Shown: positions 1 to 10,994 of the stretch, in pieces | Numbering within the stretch: the stretch's first letter is position 1 | Layout of the letters: each line of letters starts with the position of its first letter | Origin: Reichenbachiella carrageenanivorans | GTDB taxonomy: Bacteria > Bacteroidota > Bacteroidia > Cytophagales > Cyclobacteriaceae | Length of the DNA stretch: 64,000 nt | Direction: 5' to 3' | Assembly: GCF_025639805.1 (NCBI RefSeq) | Contig: NZ_CP106735.1 | Coordinates: forward strand, 4,063,501-4,127,500 | Notes under the pieces: model-generated | Seen by the model: only the letters and a program-made list of their open reading frames with translations | Databases searched by the model: none | Told to the model about the DNA's origin: nothing | Made by a program: the position numbers and the translations under genes

Positions 1-3000
1 AACTTCACTGTAGAAGACCTGCCAAACACCGCAGGACTCACCCTCTTAATCGATGATACTTGCCAAGGAGAATCCACTACGGTGATCCTTACAAGCAACT
101 TGGTAGATGGAGACTACGAGCTGACCTACCGTCTGTTTGGAGCCAATTCGACTATTGTCAAAACTATCGTAGCGAAGGTAGTATCGGGCAATGGCAACAT
201 CAGCTTTACACTACCGGGCACTTGGCTACCCCATGCAGGACTGACCAATATTGGTATCTCAGCCATCGAATTTACTGACGGACAGCAGTGCAGCGTGAGC
301 GAAGACTTCCAAGGCAGCTTCAATGTAGAAGCCTTGCCTGCTACAGATGATCTGACGCTTGCAGCAGACAATACTTGCCTAGGCGACCCTACACAAGTAC
401 AGGGCACAAGTACGAGCTTGGTAGATGATACTTATCTATTGACTTATAATCTGTCTGGTGCCAATGTATCCTCTGATCATACCATAGCCGTAGCAGTGAC
501 TAGTGGTGATTTCAATTTTGAAATTCCCGCTTCTCAGCTTACACTCCCTGGCGCTAATGTGATACGGATCACCAACATCGAATTACAATCTGGCTTAAAC
601 TGCGGCAGCAGTGCTGCCACAATCTCAGCCGCATTCGACGTGAACGAAGCGCCAGATGTATCTGGTGTCACTTGGACAGTAGAAAGCCCTATGTGTCGAA
701 ACAACGCCCCACTACTCACTATAGGAGGACTGGAAGCATCTACCTACTACAGTATTACCTTCGATAAAAATGGTACCGAAACTACTGAAATGATCACAAC
801 TGATGGAAGTGGGTCGTCAGACCTGACGACCGACGTATTGATCGCAGATGGTACTTACGAACTGATCAGCGTGAGCTTCGACGACGGAGACACGCAATGT
901 AACAGCAGCCTCACTCGATCAGCTACCTCGGATGTAGGTTGTGCACCTATCAGCCAAGACGCTACCGTGGAGGGCATCGAAGACAACCTGACGGTTTTCT
1001 TCAACCATGACTTTTATTTCGAAGACCCTGACAATGACGCCTTGAAAGGAGTGGTGATAACTACCCTACCAAGCAAGGGCTTGCTCTTCTACTCCGGTGT
1101 GGTCGTGACTATGGCAGACGTAGTCACCAAGACGACCTACCCACAGCGCAACCTGTTTAGGTACTTTCCGAGCTTCGATGGCAACGGTGCGCCATTCGAT
1201 AGTTTCACCTTCAAGGTGAGAGATGTATCAGGTGATGTAGACACAGAATACAGTGTAGCGGATTATACGATGTCTATAAACATCATAAGTCAGGAAGATG
1301 CACCTACCGTAAGCGATGTCTTGAAAACGACACAAGAAGAAACAACGCTCACTTTTGCTGCATCAGACTTTACGGCTAGCTATTCAGACACAGAAGGTGA
1401 TCCTTTGCTAGAAATCAAGTTTAATGACTTACCAACAGTAGAAGGTACTTTGAAATTGAACGGATCATCCATCGTTGCTGATCAATCTATCCCATTGGCT
1501 CAAGCCAACTTAATCACCTTCGACCCTGCTACCAATATCATTGGCGAAGTCAGGTTCAAATGGTGGGGATCTGATGGCTCTTCATATTCGCAGGAACCTG
1601 CCGATGTCATCATCACTGTAGAACCAGTAAACGATGCACCAATTGCCATCGACGATTTCAACAATGTGAATGGCACCAATGCCGTATCGGGCGATGTATC
1701 GCTCAATGATTACGACCCTGAAGGCAATGACTTGGCTTTTATGCTAGTGACACCTCCAGAAAATGGTATACTAACATTCAATACCAATGGAACCTATACC
1801 TATGTAGCCAATTCAGGATATAATGGCAACGATACCTTTACCTATCAAGTATGTGACCTACCTCCTGCTCCACAAGCGTCATTGTGCGACGAAGGGCTAG
1901 TCACCATAGCAGTCACAGCCATTCTACTAGATACAGATCATGACGGTATCCTCGATATCATAGAAGTAGGCCCAGACCCTAGCAATCCTATTGATACGGA
2001 TGGTGACGGCTCCCCTGACTACAATGACAAGGATGCGGACAATGATGGTATAGCAGATTTCTTCGAATACAAAACAGATAACTTCGGCATCGGTGGTCGG
2101 GTGAATGCCCCTGCCAATGTGTTGATTCCGAGGGATTCGGATGGTGATGGCACGCCAGATTACCTAGACTCCGACTCCGACAACGATGGTGCACTGGATA
2201 TGGAGGAAAGTGGAAATGGACTACCTGTAGGTACCGACTCCGATGGAGATGGCATAGACGATGCTTTTGAGGACCCTAGCGGTAGCTCAAACAATCTGTC
2301 TCGAAACCCAAGAGATACAGATGGAGACGGCATTCCTGATTATACTGACGATGACGACGACAATGACAGTATTCTGACCATCAATGAAGATCTAGACAAA
2401 AATGGAAGTCCTATCGGGGAAGATACCGATGGAGATGGCATTGAAAACTACAGAGACAATGATGATGATAATGACCTGGTTCTAACCATCAATGAAGACA
2501 TAGATGGAGATGGCAATCCGCTCGATGACGACACCGATGGAGATGGTATTGTCAACTATCTTGACGATGACGATGATGGAGATACCGTGCTTACACGAGA
2601 TGAAGACATCAATGTCAACGGGCTACTCGTCCTAGAGACTTATCCTTGGTTCAACGATGATGGCACTTGGGCTGCAGCAGATGGAGACCCTAGAAACGAC
2701 GATACCGACCTAGATGGCATCCCTAACTACCTAGATGAAGACGATGATGCCGATGGTATACTTACAAAAGATGAAGATGTGAATGGCAACGGAGATCCAA
2801 AAGATGACGATGAAGATGGAGACACTAAGCCAAACTACCTTGATAACTCTGACGATGAAGACGGAGATGGACTCCCTGATATCGAGGAATGCAGTCAGGG
2901 CGACAGTCCCACTGGATGCGACTGCGATAACGATGGTATTCCAAACTTCATAGATGCCTATGACGATTGTGGTGGTGCGTCGCTCCAGATTCCGAATGTA

Positions 3001-3276
3001 TTCACACCAAATGGAGATGGATCTAACGACACCTGGCGAATACCGCTGATAGACGATCCGCTCTATGCGAACAATACCGTACAGATATTCAATCGCTGGG
3101 GTAGTAAAGTATATGAAGCCGACAACTATGAAAATGCCAATGTAGTATTTGATGGAACGGCCAACTCTGGCTTAGTTCCAGGAGGAGAAGAGCTGCCTGA
3201 TGGCACCTACTTCTACATTGTAACCTTGAAGGATCAAGGGGAAAGTTTATCAGGTTATGTTGTAATTAAGAGATAA
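1..3276 (+). CDS. T9SS type B cargo with Ca-binding repeats, 5' truncated
   Basis: The frame is open from base 1 without a signal peptide, so the start lies outside the window; 1091 residues are visible. Two related beta-sandwich modules of about 100 residues (each with a FNVE..P hinge) are followed by cadherin/Big_9-like modules (NDAPIAIDD at nt 1630-1660). From about nt 1927 to 2960 come dense DxDxDG thrombospondin type-3-like repeats, and then a C-terminal CHU_C gliding-motility domain ([16 protein letters not shown], nt 2989-3036) ending in a short basic tail. The last domain is the known type B T9SS signal, so a secreted, cell-surface protein is expected. The calcium role rests on the repeat motif only. 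PorP/SprF begins 8 bp downstream, the usual partner of type B cargo. Ligand unknown. Confidence 0.9.
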   Translation, partial: NFTVEDLPNTAGLTLLIDDTCQGESTTVILTSNLVDGDYELTYRLFGANSTIVKTIVAKVVSGNGNISFTLPGTWLPHAGLTNIGISAIEFTDGQQCSVSEDFQGSFNVEALPATDDLTLAADNTCLGDPTQVQGTSTSLVDDTYLLTYNLSGANVSSDHTIAVAVTSGDFNFEIPASQLTLPGANVIRITNIELQSGLNCGSSAATISAAFDVNEAPDVSGVTWTVESPMCRNNAPLLTIGGLEASTYYSITFDKNGTETTEMITTDGSGSSDLTTDVLIADGTYELISVSFDDGDTQCNSSLTRSATSDVGCAPISQDATVEGIEDNLTVFFNHDFYFEDPDNDALKGVVITTLPSKGLLFYSGVVVTMADVVTKTTYPQRNLFRYFPSFDGNGAPFDSFTFKVRDVSGDVDTEYSVADYTMSINIISQEDAPTVSDVLKTTQEETTLTFAASDFTASYSDTEGDPLLEIKFNDLPTVEGTLKLNGSSIVADQSIPLAQANLITFDPATNIIGEVRFKWWGSDGSSYSQEPADVIITVEPVNDAPIAIDDFNNVNGTNAVSGDVSLNDYDPEGNDLAFMLVTPPENGILTFNTNGTYTYVANSGYNGNDTFTYQVCDLPPAPQASLCDEGLVTIAVTAILLDTDHDGILDIIEVGPDPSNPIDTDGDGSPDYNDKDADNDGIADFFEYKTDNFGIGGRVNAPANVLIPRDSDGDGTPDYLDSDSDNDGALDMEESGNGLPVGTDSDGDGIDDAFEDPSGSSNNLSRNPRDTDGDGIPDYTDDDDDNDSILTINEDLDKNGSPIGEDTDGDGIENYRDNDDDNDLVLTINEDIDGDGNPLDDDTDGDGIVNYLDDDDDGDTVLTRDEDINVNGLLVLETYPWFNDDGTWAAADGDPRNDDTDLDGIPNYLDEDDDADGILTKDEDVNGNGDPKDDDEDGDTKPNYLDNSDDEDGDGLPDIEECSQGDSPTGCDCDNDGIPNFIDAYDDCGGASLQIPNVFTPNGDGSNDTWRIPLIDDPLYANNTVQIFNRWGSKVYEADNYENANVVFDGTANSGLVPGGEELPDGTYFYIVTLKDQGESLSGYVVIKR
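1927..2960 (+). repeat. Thrombospondin type-3-like DxDxDG repeats (coding)
   Basis: In-frame repeats of roughly 30-40 residues alternate DTDGDGI(P/E/V)(D/N)Y with runs of DDDDDND and LTINEDxDxNG. The spacing of the acidic residues fits calcium-binding loops. The DNA repeat (gatggagatggca and variants) follows from the protein repeat. It forms a long acidic stalk between the adhesive modules and the C-terminal sorting domain. Confidence 0.85.
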
Positions 3277-3284
3277 GAGGAGAG

Positions 3285-4235
3285 ATGAAAGCATTTAAAA
3301 ACACGATACAAGCCGCCTTCCTTTTAGCAATAACATTGCTAAGTACCGTCTCTTTGGCACAGCAGCAAGGCATGTTTACCCAGTATATGTTCAACGGTCT
3401 GGCGATCAACCCTGCCTATGCAGGCAGCCACGAAACGCTAAGTTTGACAGCTCTCACCCGATATCAATGGGTGGGAATCGATGGAGCTCCCAACACACAA
3501 TCTTTCTCGGCACATGCGCCGATCAAGAAAGAGCAAATAGCACTTGGGCTACAGCTATTCAATGATGATATTGGTGTGTCCAAAACTTTCAACATGTTTG
3601 CCGCCGCAGCTTACCGCATCAACTTCGACAAGACTACTTTATCATTGGGTTTACAGTTGGGCTTTAGTAGTTACAAATCGAACGTATCTACGCTAAATCC
3701 AATTTGGGACAACAATGACATTGCGCTAAGCGAAGATGTACGAGAGCCTTTCAAACCCAATATGGGAACTGGAGCATACTACTACGGTGACCGTTTCTAC
3801 CTGGGGCTGTCTCTGCCTACCCTCTTCAATGCTACCATTAATAGTTTTGAAATAGAAGATACTGGCTTGACATATGAAAGCGGTACTTCCCGACGTCACG
3901 TATTTTTGACGGGCGGATATGTATTCGATCTAGGTCACCATTTCAAACTAAAGCCAAGTGGATTGATCAAATACGTAGCAGGTGCGCCCATCCAAATGGA
4001 CATCAACTTAAACTTACTCATAGACGAAGTGATCTGGGTAGGTACTTCGTATCGTTCAGGAGAAAGTTTGGACTTCTTGCTTGAACTTCAACTGACAAGT
4101 AGCCTGCGGTTCGGTTATGCCTACGACTACATACTCAACGACATCAACATGATCAGCTCTGGCTCTCACGAGCTCATGCTCAACTACCGAATCGAATTCA
4201 AAAAAGACAGAGTAACCTCACCACGATACTTTTAA
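3285..4235 (+). CDS. PorP/SprF family T9SS membrane protein
   Basis: A 316-residue outer-membrane beta-barrel with a signal peptide (about residues 1-25, ending SLAQQ). The family signature is clear: QGMFTQYMFNGLAINPAYAGS near the N-terminus, then a long series of aromatic-edged beta strands and a final IEFKKDR strand region. In known systems PorP/SprF proteins serve in the T9SS and are commonly encoded just downstream of type B cargo, where they are thought to help deliver or anchor that cargo. Here the gene starts 8 bp after the CHU_C cargo and 23 bp before the OmpA gene, so the three very likely form one operon. Pairing with this particular cargo is inferred from position. Confidence 0.93.
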   Translation: MKAFKNTIQAAFLLAITLLSTVSLAQQQGMFTQYMFNGLAINPAYAGSHETLSLTALTRYQWVGIDGAPNTQSFSAHAPIKKEQIALGLQLFNDDIGVSKTFNMFAAAAYRINFDKTTLSLGLQLGFSSYKSNVSTLNPIWDNNDIALSEDVREPFKPNMGTGAYYYGDRFYLGLSLPTLFNATINSFEIEDTGLTYESGTSRRHVFLTGGYVFDLGHHFKLKPSGLIKYVAGAPIQMDINLNLLIDEVIWVGTSYRSGESLDFLLELQLTSSLRFGYAYDYILNDINMISSGSHELMLNYRIEFKKDRVTSPRYF

Positions 4236-4258
4236 CCTAAGGGTACATCGCTATTATT

Positions 4259-6184
4259 ATGAAAGAATATATACTTGTTTGTTGCCTAATCATCGCATCG
4301 CTCACCGCACAAGGACAATATGCCGATATCAAATACATTGGGAAATCTAGTCTAGCCAAAGGAGATGCAGAAGTGGCCAATGGCTCTTATGCTGCCTCAA
4401 TCAAATACTATAAAATGGCTACCGAAGAGGAACCCACCAATGCCGATGCACAATTGAAATTAGCCAAAAGCTATTGGAAGATCAATGATATGCTCAATGC
4501 AGAAAAAGCACTGGCAGCCTATATCAAACTGCAAGACGAATTTGACCCTGAAATTATACGAGAGTATATAGAAGCGCTGGCGAGCAATAAAAACTATGAC
4601 AAAATCAAACCTTGGGTAGCAAAGTATCAGGCCAAAGCCAAAGAAAGTGGTATCCGCATAGATCGACTTGATGCCTTCAGCAATGTAGAGCAGTTCAACA
4701 AAGACAGCAAGTACTACACCGTCTCTCACCTGACCGTAGCCAACGACTGGTCAGACATGGCACCTACCTACTACAAAGAAGGCTATTTGTTTATCTCCGA
4801 TCGCCATGAAAAGGTAGTGATTCGGAGCAAAACGAAGAAGACTCAATCGAACTACTTAGACATCTATTACACAAAAAAAAGACCTGACGGTGGCTATATG
4901 AAGCCTAACCGGTTACAAAAGAAAATAAATACCAAGTATCATGAAGGGCCACTCTGCACTTATCAAAACAACTCCAAAGTAGTATTGACACGCAACAACC
5001 TAAACGATAAAAAGAAAGCGCAACGCAGTCGTACGGACGATCAAAACAAGCTCAACTTATACTTTGCAGAAATTGAAAATGACAACATCAAAAATATCAG
5101 CCAGTTTCAATACAACAGCCCAGAATACAACAATGCACACCCTGCCGTAGCCGAAGATGGTTCGTATATGATCTACGCTTCTGATCAGCCTGGAGGACTG
5201 GGAGGTGCAGACTTATACATCACCTACGCTACAGCCGATGGCGGCTGGTCTGAACCAGAAAACCTAGGATCAAAAGTAAACACCAAAGGCAGCGAACTAT
5301 ACCCTTCCCTGACGGGTAATGTACTCTATTTCGCATCAAACGGTCAGCCTGGGCTTGGTGGCATGGATGTCTACAAAACGGTACTCACTGGCAAGGAACC
5401 TGGTAAGGTGACCAACCTCGGTAGTCCGGTCAATTCAAGTAAAGACGACTTTGGTTTGATTACCAAAACTGGGCGTGAAGGGTACTTCGTCTCTAATAGA
5501 AGAAATGAGCTCTATGACGTGATCTATAGCTATACCTATACCAAGAAAACCGACGACAAACTCATTGCTCATGTATACGCGATCGACACTATTTCCAATC
5601 AAGTGCTATCCAATACCGCTATCAATGTAGTAGATACCAGAAACAATCAATTTCTAGCTCCCTTCGAAGTGCGTAGCGATACTTTCACTTATGTATTGGA
5701 TACTGGGGTAGAATATTCGGTGATAGCCGCCAGACAGCAGTATTTTACAAACCAAAAAGTATTCTTCTCAGGTAGTGAAATCAATGACGAATTAGACTGG
5801 CCTGTACCATTGGACTCCATGGCTGTTGGCAAATCAATCAGACTCGATGACATCTACTATGATTTCGACAAAGCAACTCTTCGAGATTCTTCGAAATATC
5901 AGCTCAATTACCTGATAGTGATGCTACAAGACAACCCAACTATGAAAGCAGAGCTACACTCACATACGGATACTCGAGGTTCTGAAAGCTACAATATGAA
6001 ACTCTCAAAGAAAAGAGCAAAATCAGTAGTAGACTACATGGTCACGGCTGGCATCAACAAAGATCGTTTGGTTCCTGTGGGTTTTGGAGAATCTAAACCT
6101 TTGGTAGACTGCGCCCCAGGTGAATGCACCGAAGAGGACCACCAACTCAACAGAAGAACGGAACTATTAGTCACTGACTTGTAG
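4259..6184 (+). CDS. TPR-PD40-OmpA family protein
   Basis: 641 residues. Order: signal peptide (1-20, ending TAQGQ); TPR-like helices (about 25-130); PD40/WD40-like propeller strands (about 155-430, with APTYYKEGYLFISDR, YMIYASDQPGGLGGADLY and LYFASNGQPGLGGMD); a carboxypeptidase-regulatory-like segment (about 435-510); and an OmpA peptidoglycan-binding domain (about 530-641, YYDFDKATLR, HTDTRGS, NRRTELLV). This is the PorE-like architecture found beside PorP/SprF in Bacteroidota, which tethers the outer-membrane secretion machinery to peptidoglycan. It is the third gene of the cargo-PorP-OmpA operon and ends just before a strong bidirectional terminator. No key motif is missing. Confidence 0.92.
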   Translation: MKEYILVCCLIIASLTAQGQYADIKYIGKSSLAKGDAEVANGSYAASIKYYKMATEEEPTNADAQLKLAKSYWKINDMLNAEKALAAYIKLQDEFDPEIIREYIEALASNKNYDKIKPWVAKYQAKAKESGIRIDRLDAFSNVEQFNKDSKYYTVSHLTVANDWSDMAPTYYKEGYLFISDRHEKVVIRSKTKKTQSNYLDIYYTKKRPDGGYMKPNRLQKKINTKYHEGPLCTYQNNSKVVLTRNNLNDKKKAQRSRTDDQNKLNLYFAEIENDNIKNISQFQYNSPEYNNAHPAVAEDGSYMIYASDQPGGLGGADLYITYATADGGWSEPENLGSKVNTKGSELYPSLTGNVLYFASNGQPGLGGMDVYKTVLTGKEPGKVTNLGSPVNSSKDDFGLITKTGREGYFVSNRRNELYDVIYSYTYTKKTDDKLIAHVYAIDTISNQVLSNTAINVVDTRNNQFLAPFEVRSDTFTYVLDTGVEYSVIAARQQYFTNQKVFFSGSEINDELDWPVPLDSMAVGKSIRLDDIYYDFDKATLRDSSKYQLNYLIVMLQDNPTMKAELHSHTDTRGSESYNMKLSKKRAKSVVDYMVTAGINKDRLVPVGFGESKPLVDCAPGECTEEDHQLNRRTELLVTDL

Positions 6185-6274
6185 TCTAGTCTACCCCTTA
6201 TTAGTTTGTCTTAACGTTTAAAACTAGATCTTATAATTACTACGAGCTGAAATAGTACAACTTGACACAAAAAA

Positions 6275-6305
6275 GGCGCTCTCAATATTGATTATTGAGA
6301 GCGCC
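6275..6305. terminator. Bidirectional intrinsic terminator
   Basis: A perfect 13-bp stem (GGCGCTCTCAATA, 6275-6287, with 6293-6305) has a 5-nt loop and is flanked by A-run and T-run on the two sides. It can stop transcription of the OmpA operon from the left and of the small secreted-protein gene from the right, which converge here. Confidence 0.92.
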
Positions 6306-6330
6306 TTTTTTTACGCATAAGCTGTTTTAA

Positions 6331-6819
6331 TTATTCAATACCCTGACAGCTCATCGCCCACTCAATGTATTGTTCTTGGTTTTCTTCAAAGCTCTCTGGT
6401 TTTGCTTGTGCAAAAAACAGATAGTGCACAGGATTAAACTTGTTTTTGGCCACTACAGCATAGATCATTTCTTCTCCAGCTTGCGCTTCATAAGTATCCC
6501 ACCAAGCAAAGCCATTTTCATCTTCGCCGTCTACTACTTTTTCCCAGTTTTTTTCAGGAATACCTGTTTCGTTTACAGCAAAGTTCACAATGTTTGCTCT
6601 AGTGTACTGCTCTCCAGTAAAAGCATAGGCATTGATTTTAGTCTTGGTTTCACCATTGAAGCCTTCTATTTTTGCATACCCTTCAGTTTCTAATAATTTG
6701 AACCCAAAACCTTGAGGAATCGACATGTCAAATTTATAATCCTTAGTATTGATGTTGCTTTGTGCAAAAGCAAACAAAGCATAAAAAACAAGGGCAAGAG
6801 ATAATACGGTCTTTTTCAT
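6331..6819 (-). CDS. Small secreted protein of unknown function
   Basis: 162 residues with a clear signal peptide (MKKTVLSLALVFYALFAFAQ, cleavage near residue 20). The mature part is soluble and mixed alpha/beta, with aromatic clusters such as GFAWWDTYEA and HYLFFAQAKPESFEEN, and a single Cys near the C-terminus (MSCQGIE). I recognise no family. It stands alone between two convergently or independently transcribed units and ends at the shared bidirectional terminator. Periplasmic or extracellular location is inferred from the signal peptide only. Confidence 0.75.
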   Translation of the reverse strand: MKKTVLSLALVFYALFAFAQSNINTKDYKFDMSIPQGFGFKLLETEGYAKIEGFNGETKTKINAYAFTGEQYTRANIVNFAVNETGIPEKNWEKVVDGEDENGFAWWDTYEAQAGEEMIYAVVAKNKFNPVHYLFFAQAKPESFEENQEQYIEWAMSCQGIE

Positions 6820-6883
6820 AATTTAAGTTTAATTGATTTTCCAGTTAGGTGCTTTACCCAGACAATAAAGCTATTCATTTTTC

Positions 6884-7858
6884 TTATGGTACAAAAACAA
6901 TTTTCCCTTTCACTTTTTTCAGTTTAAGCTCGTGCATCGCTTCGGCTACTTTCTCTAATGGGTATTGCTGATACACTTGTGCATGTACCTTTCCTTCTTC
7001 CAGCCACTGGACAATAGTCTTAAAATTATCAGCATTCTCCTGTGGCTCGTTCCTAAAAAAACCACCCCAAAACACACCCACAATCGAGCAACCCTTCAGT
7101 AAGGGCAAGTTCATCGGGATTTTGGGTATCTCCCCTGCGGCAAAACCAACCACCAGATAGCGACCTTTCCACGCAATAGCACGCAAGGCTGGCTCGGCAA
7201 ATCGATCGCCCACAGGATCATATATCACATCTACTCCTTTGCCGTTGGTCAATGCCTTGGCCTGTTCCTTTAGATCCTCTTTCGAGTAATTGATCGTCAG
7301 ATCCGCTCCAATCGATTGACAATAAGCCAATTTCTCATCGGTACTTGCTGCAGCAATTACAGTAGCTCCTAGTGCTTTGCCTATCTGAATAGCTGCCGTA
7401 CCCACACCGCCAGCGGCTCCCAATACAAGCAGCGTTTCTCCTGTCTGCAACTGCGCTCTATTCACCAGCGCATGATAGGATGTACCAAAGGTCATCATAG
7501 TAGCTGCCGCCTGCACAAAATCGATACTATCTGGCAGCGGAAAGACATTGGTGGCTTTTCCTCTCACCTCTTCTGCAAATCCACCCCAACCCGTACCAGC
7601 CATTACTCGATCGCCTACTTGAAGGTGGGGCACGCCCTCACCTACAGACTTAATCACTCCTGCCACTTCTCCTCCTGGAGAAAATGGCATCTCGGGCTGA
7701 AACTGATATTTACCCTCTATAATCAAGGTATCTGGAAAATTGAGGCCACTGGCCTTTACTGAAATAATCACTTCTCCTATATCGGGAACGAGCGATTCTG
7801 TTTCTTTCACCACCAGATTTTCAGGAGGCCCATAAGATTCGCATAATACTGCTTTCAT
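6884..7858 (-). CDS. NADPH:quinone oxidoreductase / zinc-type alcohol dehydrogenase-like
   Basis: 324 residues starting at the ATG of MKAVLCESYGPPENL. A longer reading to 7981 would only add 41 residues overlapping the helicase gene and is rejected. An N-terminal GroES-like domain (PFSPGGEVAGVI, VGDRVMAGTGWGGFAEE) precedes a Rossmann NADPH domain with LGAAGGVGTAAIQIGKALGA. The catalytic-zinc and structural-zinc cysteines of true alcohol dehydrogenases are absent, as in QOR/Qor2-type enzymes. It probably reduces quinones or enones with NADPH in the cytoplasm; the substrate is not readable. It begins about 10 bp after the stop of the helicase-nuclease gene, so it may be co-transcribed with it. 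Confidence 0.88.
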   Translation of the reverse strand: MKAVLCESYGPPENLVVKETESLVPDIGEVIISVKASGLNFPDTLIIEGKYQFQPEMPFSPGGEVAGVIKSVGEGVPHLQVGDRVMAGTGWGGFAEEVRGKATNVFPLPDSIDFVQAAATMMTFGTSYHALVNRAQLQTGETLLVLGAAGGVGTAAIQIGKALGATVIAAASTDEKLAYCQSIGADLTINYSKEDLKEQAKALTNGKGVDVIYDPVGDRFAEPALRAIAWKGRYLVVGFAAGEIPKIPMNLPLLKGCSIVGVFWGGFFRNEPQENADNFKTIVQWLEEGKVHAQVYQQYPLEKVAEAMHELKLKKVKGKIVFVP

Positions 7859-7868
7859 GTTCTGTTTT

Positions 7869-10800
7869 TTATACCGCCAAAAGGTCTGGCTCTGAGAGAT
7901 AGATGAGATAGCCATCCACTTGATCGTAGCCCATCTCACCCAGTATGTTTTTATACTCTTGTACTTGTCGCAAATGTCCATCTGCTCGCGCTCCAGTTTT
8001 GTAGTCGATCACAATGGCTCGGTTGTCTTTTACGATTACCCGATCTGGTCGTTTCAGTTTGCCATTAGTCAACAATATCGATGACTCATTTTTCACCTGC
8101 CAGCTTACATCAAACCATCCTTCTATTTGAGGGATTTCCCATATCTCTCTCAGTTTTAATTTGATATCAACCATTTCTTGATCCGACAAACCGAATTTAA
8201 TCTGTGCCTTGCTCAGCGCCATAGTAAAATCATTCTTAGACCTAATCAGAGAAAAAATCCAATGAATAATCTGTCCGTAGTTGATCGACTCTACCACGGC
8301 TTCTTCCAGAATATGTGCCTGTTGTCGAAGCTTGATCCGATCTGCAGGAGGGGAAAAATCATACGCCGTCAAGGAAACTTCTCCTTCTTGTGGAGAAGGG
8401 TATTCAGAATGCGGAGGTAATTTCCCTATCTGCACTGGCACCAATTCCTCTGCTAGCAAAGACCTGTCTTTAGCATACTGATAGAGCAGATCGGCCACAC
8501 TCGTCATGCTATTACCAAACGGTTTCACAGGTGCCATTACATACAATGCCTCTTCTGCACGCGTCAGAGCCACGTAGAGCAAGTTCAAACTATCCAGATA
8601 GACATCCGCTTTTTCTAGGTAGAAATCTTTCGCAAATACGGTCTTTGCCAAATCATTTTTATACCGTACTGGTAGATACGGTACCTGCTCTAGCACTTGC
8701 GCCCCATTAGTTTCACACCACAACAATTGCTCATTGGTACCATGATCCAGAGACCACTGGCAAAACGGCACGATCACCACCTTGAATTGCAAGCCCTTAG
8801 ACTTGTGCACCGTCATCAGGCGAATAGCTTCCTGATCCTCAGACACCTGAATAGAACGTGTATCATGATCACTCCACCAGACCAAAAAATCTGTAAGGCT
8901 ATCCCTCTCGTACTTTAGATAGTCGAGTATCAAATCCTGAAAAGCAAGCAGATAGGCGTGATCACCCACCTGATTGAAAAGCTGAAAATGATGGATGATA
9001 GCTTCCACCATTTGCGACATATTCATTTTAGTTAGTTCGCTTTCCTTCGCTATCAAGTCCGTTGGATTCCAGATAGCATCTGTTCTTTCTCCATATTGCC
9101 GGCAAGCATAGTGCAGCTGGGCTTTCGCCAATGGCTGTATGGGGTTGGCTAACCACAGCAGGCTTTGCAGTACCAAATGCACCGCAGGGTTGTTTTTGAT
9201 AAACAAAGACTCATTAGATATGATGTCGTACTTGTAGCCATCATTTCCTGTCTGAAGCTGATATTCCATCAGACCTTTGGTTATGGTCTTGCCTTGCGGG
9301 TTGGTTCGTACCAAGATCGCAATATCATTCAGTTGGTAATTGGCTTTTTGGAGGTACTGAAGATACTTTACGAGTTCATCTATTACATACTGATTCACAT
9401 CATCTATCTCTTCGTCCTTCTCATAAAAATGGAGTTGTATCAACCCATCTCCAGACTCATCAAAAAGCTGCTGGGCACTACTATCGTAAGCCGCCTGCAT
9501 ATTCAGGCTGGCCTTGATTTCTTCACCTATATGACCTCCTAAATGATTTTCTAATAGCTCTGGTGCACGTAGAAACAAGTCATTGTTAAACTCCACAATG
9601 TTCTGCTTACTTCTTCGGTTGGTACTCAAACCCTCGTCTTTGATATGGTTTTCGCCAATGTCTTTACGGATTTGATCCAATAGGATTTTCCAATTACCCC
9701 CTCGCCAGCGGTAGATGCTTTGTTTGATATCACCCACTACCATAGAGAAGTTGCCCGCACTCAATGTGTCTTGAATCAATGGCTTGAAATTATTCCACTG
9801 CAAGCCACTGGTATCTTGAAATTCATCGATCAGATAGTGCTTGTATCTGGTGCCTACTTTTTCATAGATATAGGGTGCATCGCTGTCGTTGATGATCTCA
9901 TTGAGGAATACTGGAAAATCAGAAATAAGCAGTAAGTCGTGTTCCTCTCGGTAGTCATTGATCTCATCTGAGATGCGCGACAGCAAGCCAAAAGTGTATA
10001 TGTATTTAATGACTTGATTGAGCGATTGATACTCTCTACCATTCTCTTCTATATAGACCAGAGCTTGTGCACCAAGTGTCTGAATCCCATCCCCAATGGC
10101 TGATTCTACTAAATCCTTAGTCTTGGATGTTTTACTATACCATACATCTTCTTTGATGGCCTTGAGTGTATGGTTATTAGCATCCTTAAACTCACCTTGC
10201 GCAATCCCTTCAAAAAAACCACCAACTCCTCTCGCCTTTTGTGTAAAATCATCTTTAGCCAACCCATACCTATCTAGGATAGCTTTGATCTTTCCGCCAA
10301 TGGCAGCCATGCCTTGCTCTAGAGTCGTTCGTCTATCATTTAGACTTTTGATAAAGTTATTGATGAAGTCTGGTTCACTCAATTGCTCAAAGACTTTGTG
10401 TTTATTGAGTACAAGAAACTCATTAAACAGCTCGCCTGACAGGTTTTTTATGTCTTTTCGGGTATCCCAAGACTTGCCTTGATTGATTTGATAAATAGCA
10501 AAATCAGTCAACCATTTCACTAAATGAGGATCGTTCGCCATGTCTGCGAGCATTTGATCTATTACCTCTGAAATGACCTTGGACTGATCCAGTTCGATCT
10601 TAAAACCAGTCTGAATACCAATCTCCCGAGCAAAAGATCTAACGATCTTCTGAAAGAAAGCATCGATCGTAGTAACAGCGAAAAACGAATAGTTGTGTAA
10701 AATACTTTTTAACAAAGCATCTGCTCTTTCGGAAAGTTGTTGTTCATTGATATTCAGTTCAACCATCAAGTCGGCAGACATAGAATTCTGCCCTTTGGCT

Positions 10801-10988
10801 AACTCTTTCAGTGTACTCTGTATCCGCGACTTCATTTCTTCAGTAGCCTTATTGGTGAAGGTAACGGCCAGCACTGTTTTGAAGTAATCTGGATATTTAA
10901 GCGCCAAGCGGATGTAATTATAGGTCAGAATGTAGGTCTTGCCAGACCCAGCCGAGGCGCGATATATACTGAAGTTTTTGATGATGAT
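7869..10988 (-). CDS. RecB/AddA-type UvrD-family helicase-nuclease, non-canonical start
   Basis: UvrD/Rep-family helicase fused to a RecB-like nuclease, about 1039 residues. Walker A is ASAGSGKT (residues 11-18 counting from an ATC at 10986-10988). Then follow TFTNKATEEM, the Walker B LIDEFQDTS, GDIKQSIYRWRGG, TVHKSKGLQFK and LYVALTRAEEAL. The C-terminus carries the PD-(D/E)XK core (RPDRVIV...VIDYKTG...QVQEY). Such proteins process double-strand ends for recombination. The first ATG/GTG/TTG in frame is TTG at 10905-10907, which would delete the P-loop. The frame is open to a stop at 10995-10997, and that interval holds only ATC/ATA/CTA as possible starts. I therefore place the start at an ATC, with an unseen frameshift or lost ATG as alternatives. 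The AddB-like partner is not adjacent. Confidence 0.85.
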   Translation of the reverse strand: MIIKNFSIYRASAGSGKTYILTYNYIRLALKYPDYFKTVLAVTFTNKATEEMKSRIQSTLKELAKGQNSMSADLMVELNINEQQLSERADALLKSILHNYSFFAVTTIDAFFQKIVRSFAREIGIQTGFKIELDQSKVISEVIDQMLADMANDPHLVKWLTDFAIYQINQGKSWDTRKDIKNLSGELFNEFLVLNKHKVFEQLSEPDFINNFIKSLNDRRTTLEQGMAAIGGKIKAILDRYGLAKDDFTQKARGVGGFFEGIAQGEFKDANNHTLKAIKEDVWYSKTSKTKDLVESAIGDGIQTLGAQALVYIEENGREYQSLNQVIKYIYTFGLLSRISDEINDYREEHDLLLISDFPVFLNEIINDSDAPYIYEKVGTRYKHYLIDEFQDTSGLQWNNFKPLIQDTLSAGNFSMVVGDIKQSIYRWRGGNWKILLDQIRKDIGENHIKDEGLSTNRRSKQNIVEFNNDLFLRAPELLENHLGGHIGEEIKASLNMQAAYDSSAQQLFDESGDGLIQLHFYEKDEEIDDVNQYVIDELVKYLQYLQKANYQLNDIAILVRTNPQGKTITKGLMEYQLQTGNDGYKYDIISNESLFIKNNPAVHLVLQSLLWLANPIQPLAKAQLHYACRQYGERTDAIWNPTDLIAKESELTKMNMSQMVEAIIHHFQLFNQVGDHAYLLAFQDLILDYLKYERDSLTDFLVWWSDHDTRSIQVSEDQEAIRLMTVHKSKGLQFKVVIVPFCQWSLDHGTNEQLLWCETNGAQVLEQVPYLPVRYKNDLAKTVFAKDFYLEKADVYLDSLNLLYVALTRAEEALYVMAPVKPFGNSMTSVADLLYQYAKDRSLLAEELVPVQIGKLPPHSEYPSPQEGEVSLTAYDFSPPADRIKLRQQAHILEEAVVESINYGQIIHWIFSLIRSKNDFTMALSKAQIKFGLSDQEMVDIKLKLREIWEIPQIEGWFDVSWQVKNESSILLTNGKLKRPDRVIVKDNRAIVIDYKTGARADGHLRQVQEYKNILGEMGYDQVDGYLIYLSEPDLLAV

Positions 10989-10994
10989 TAGCTG

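Noticed and set aside
1927..2960. Regular short DNA repeats resembling a CRISPR-like or satellite array.
   Set aside because: They lie in one reading frame and encode the DxDxDG protein repeats, with unequal unit lengths and no spacers.
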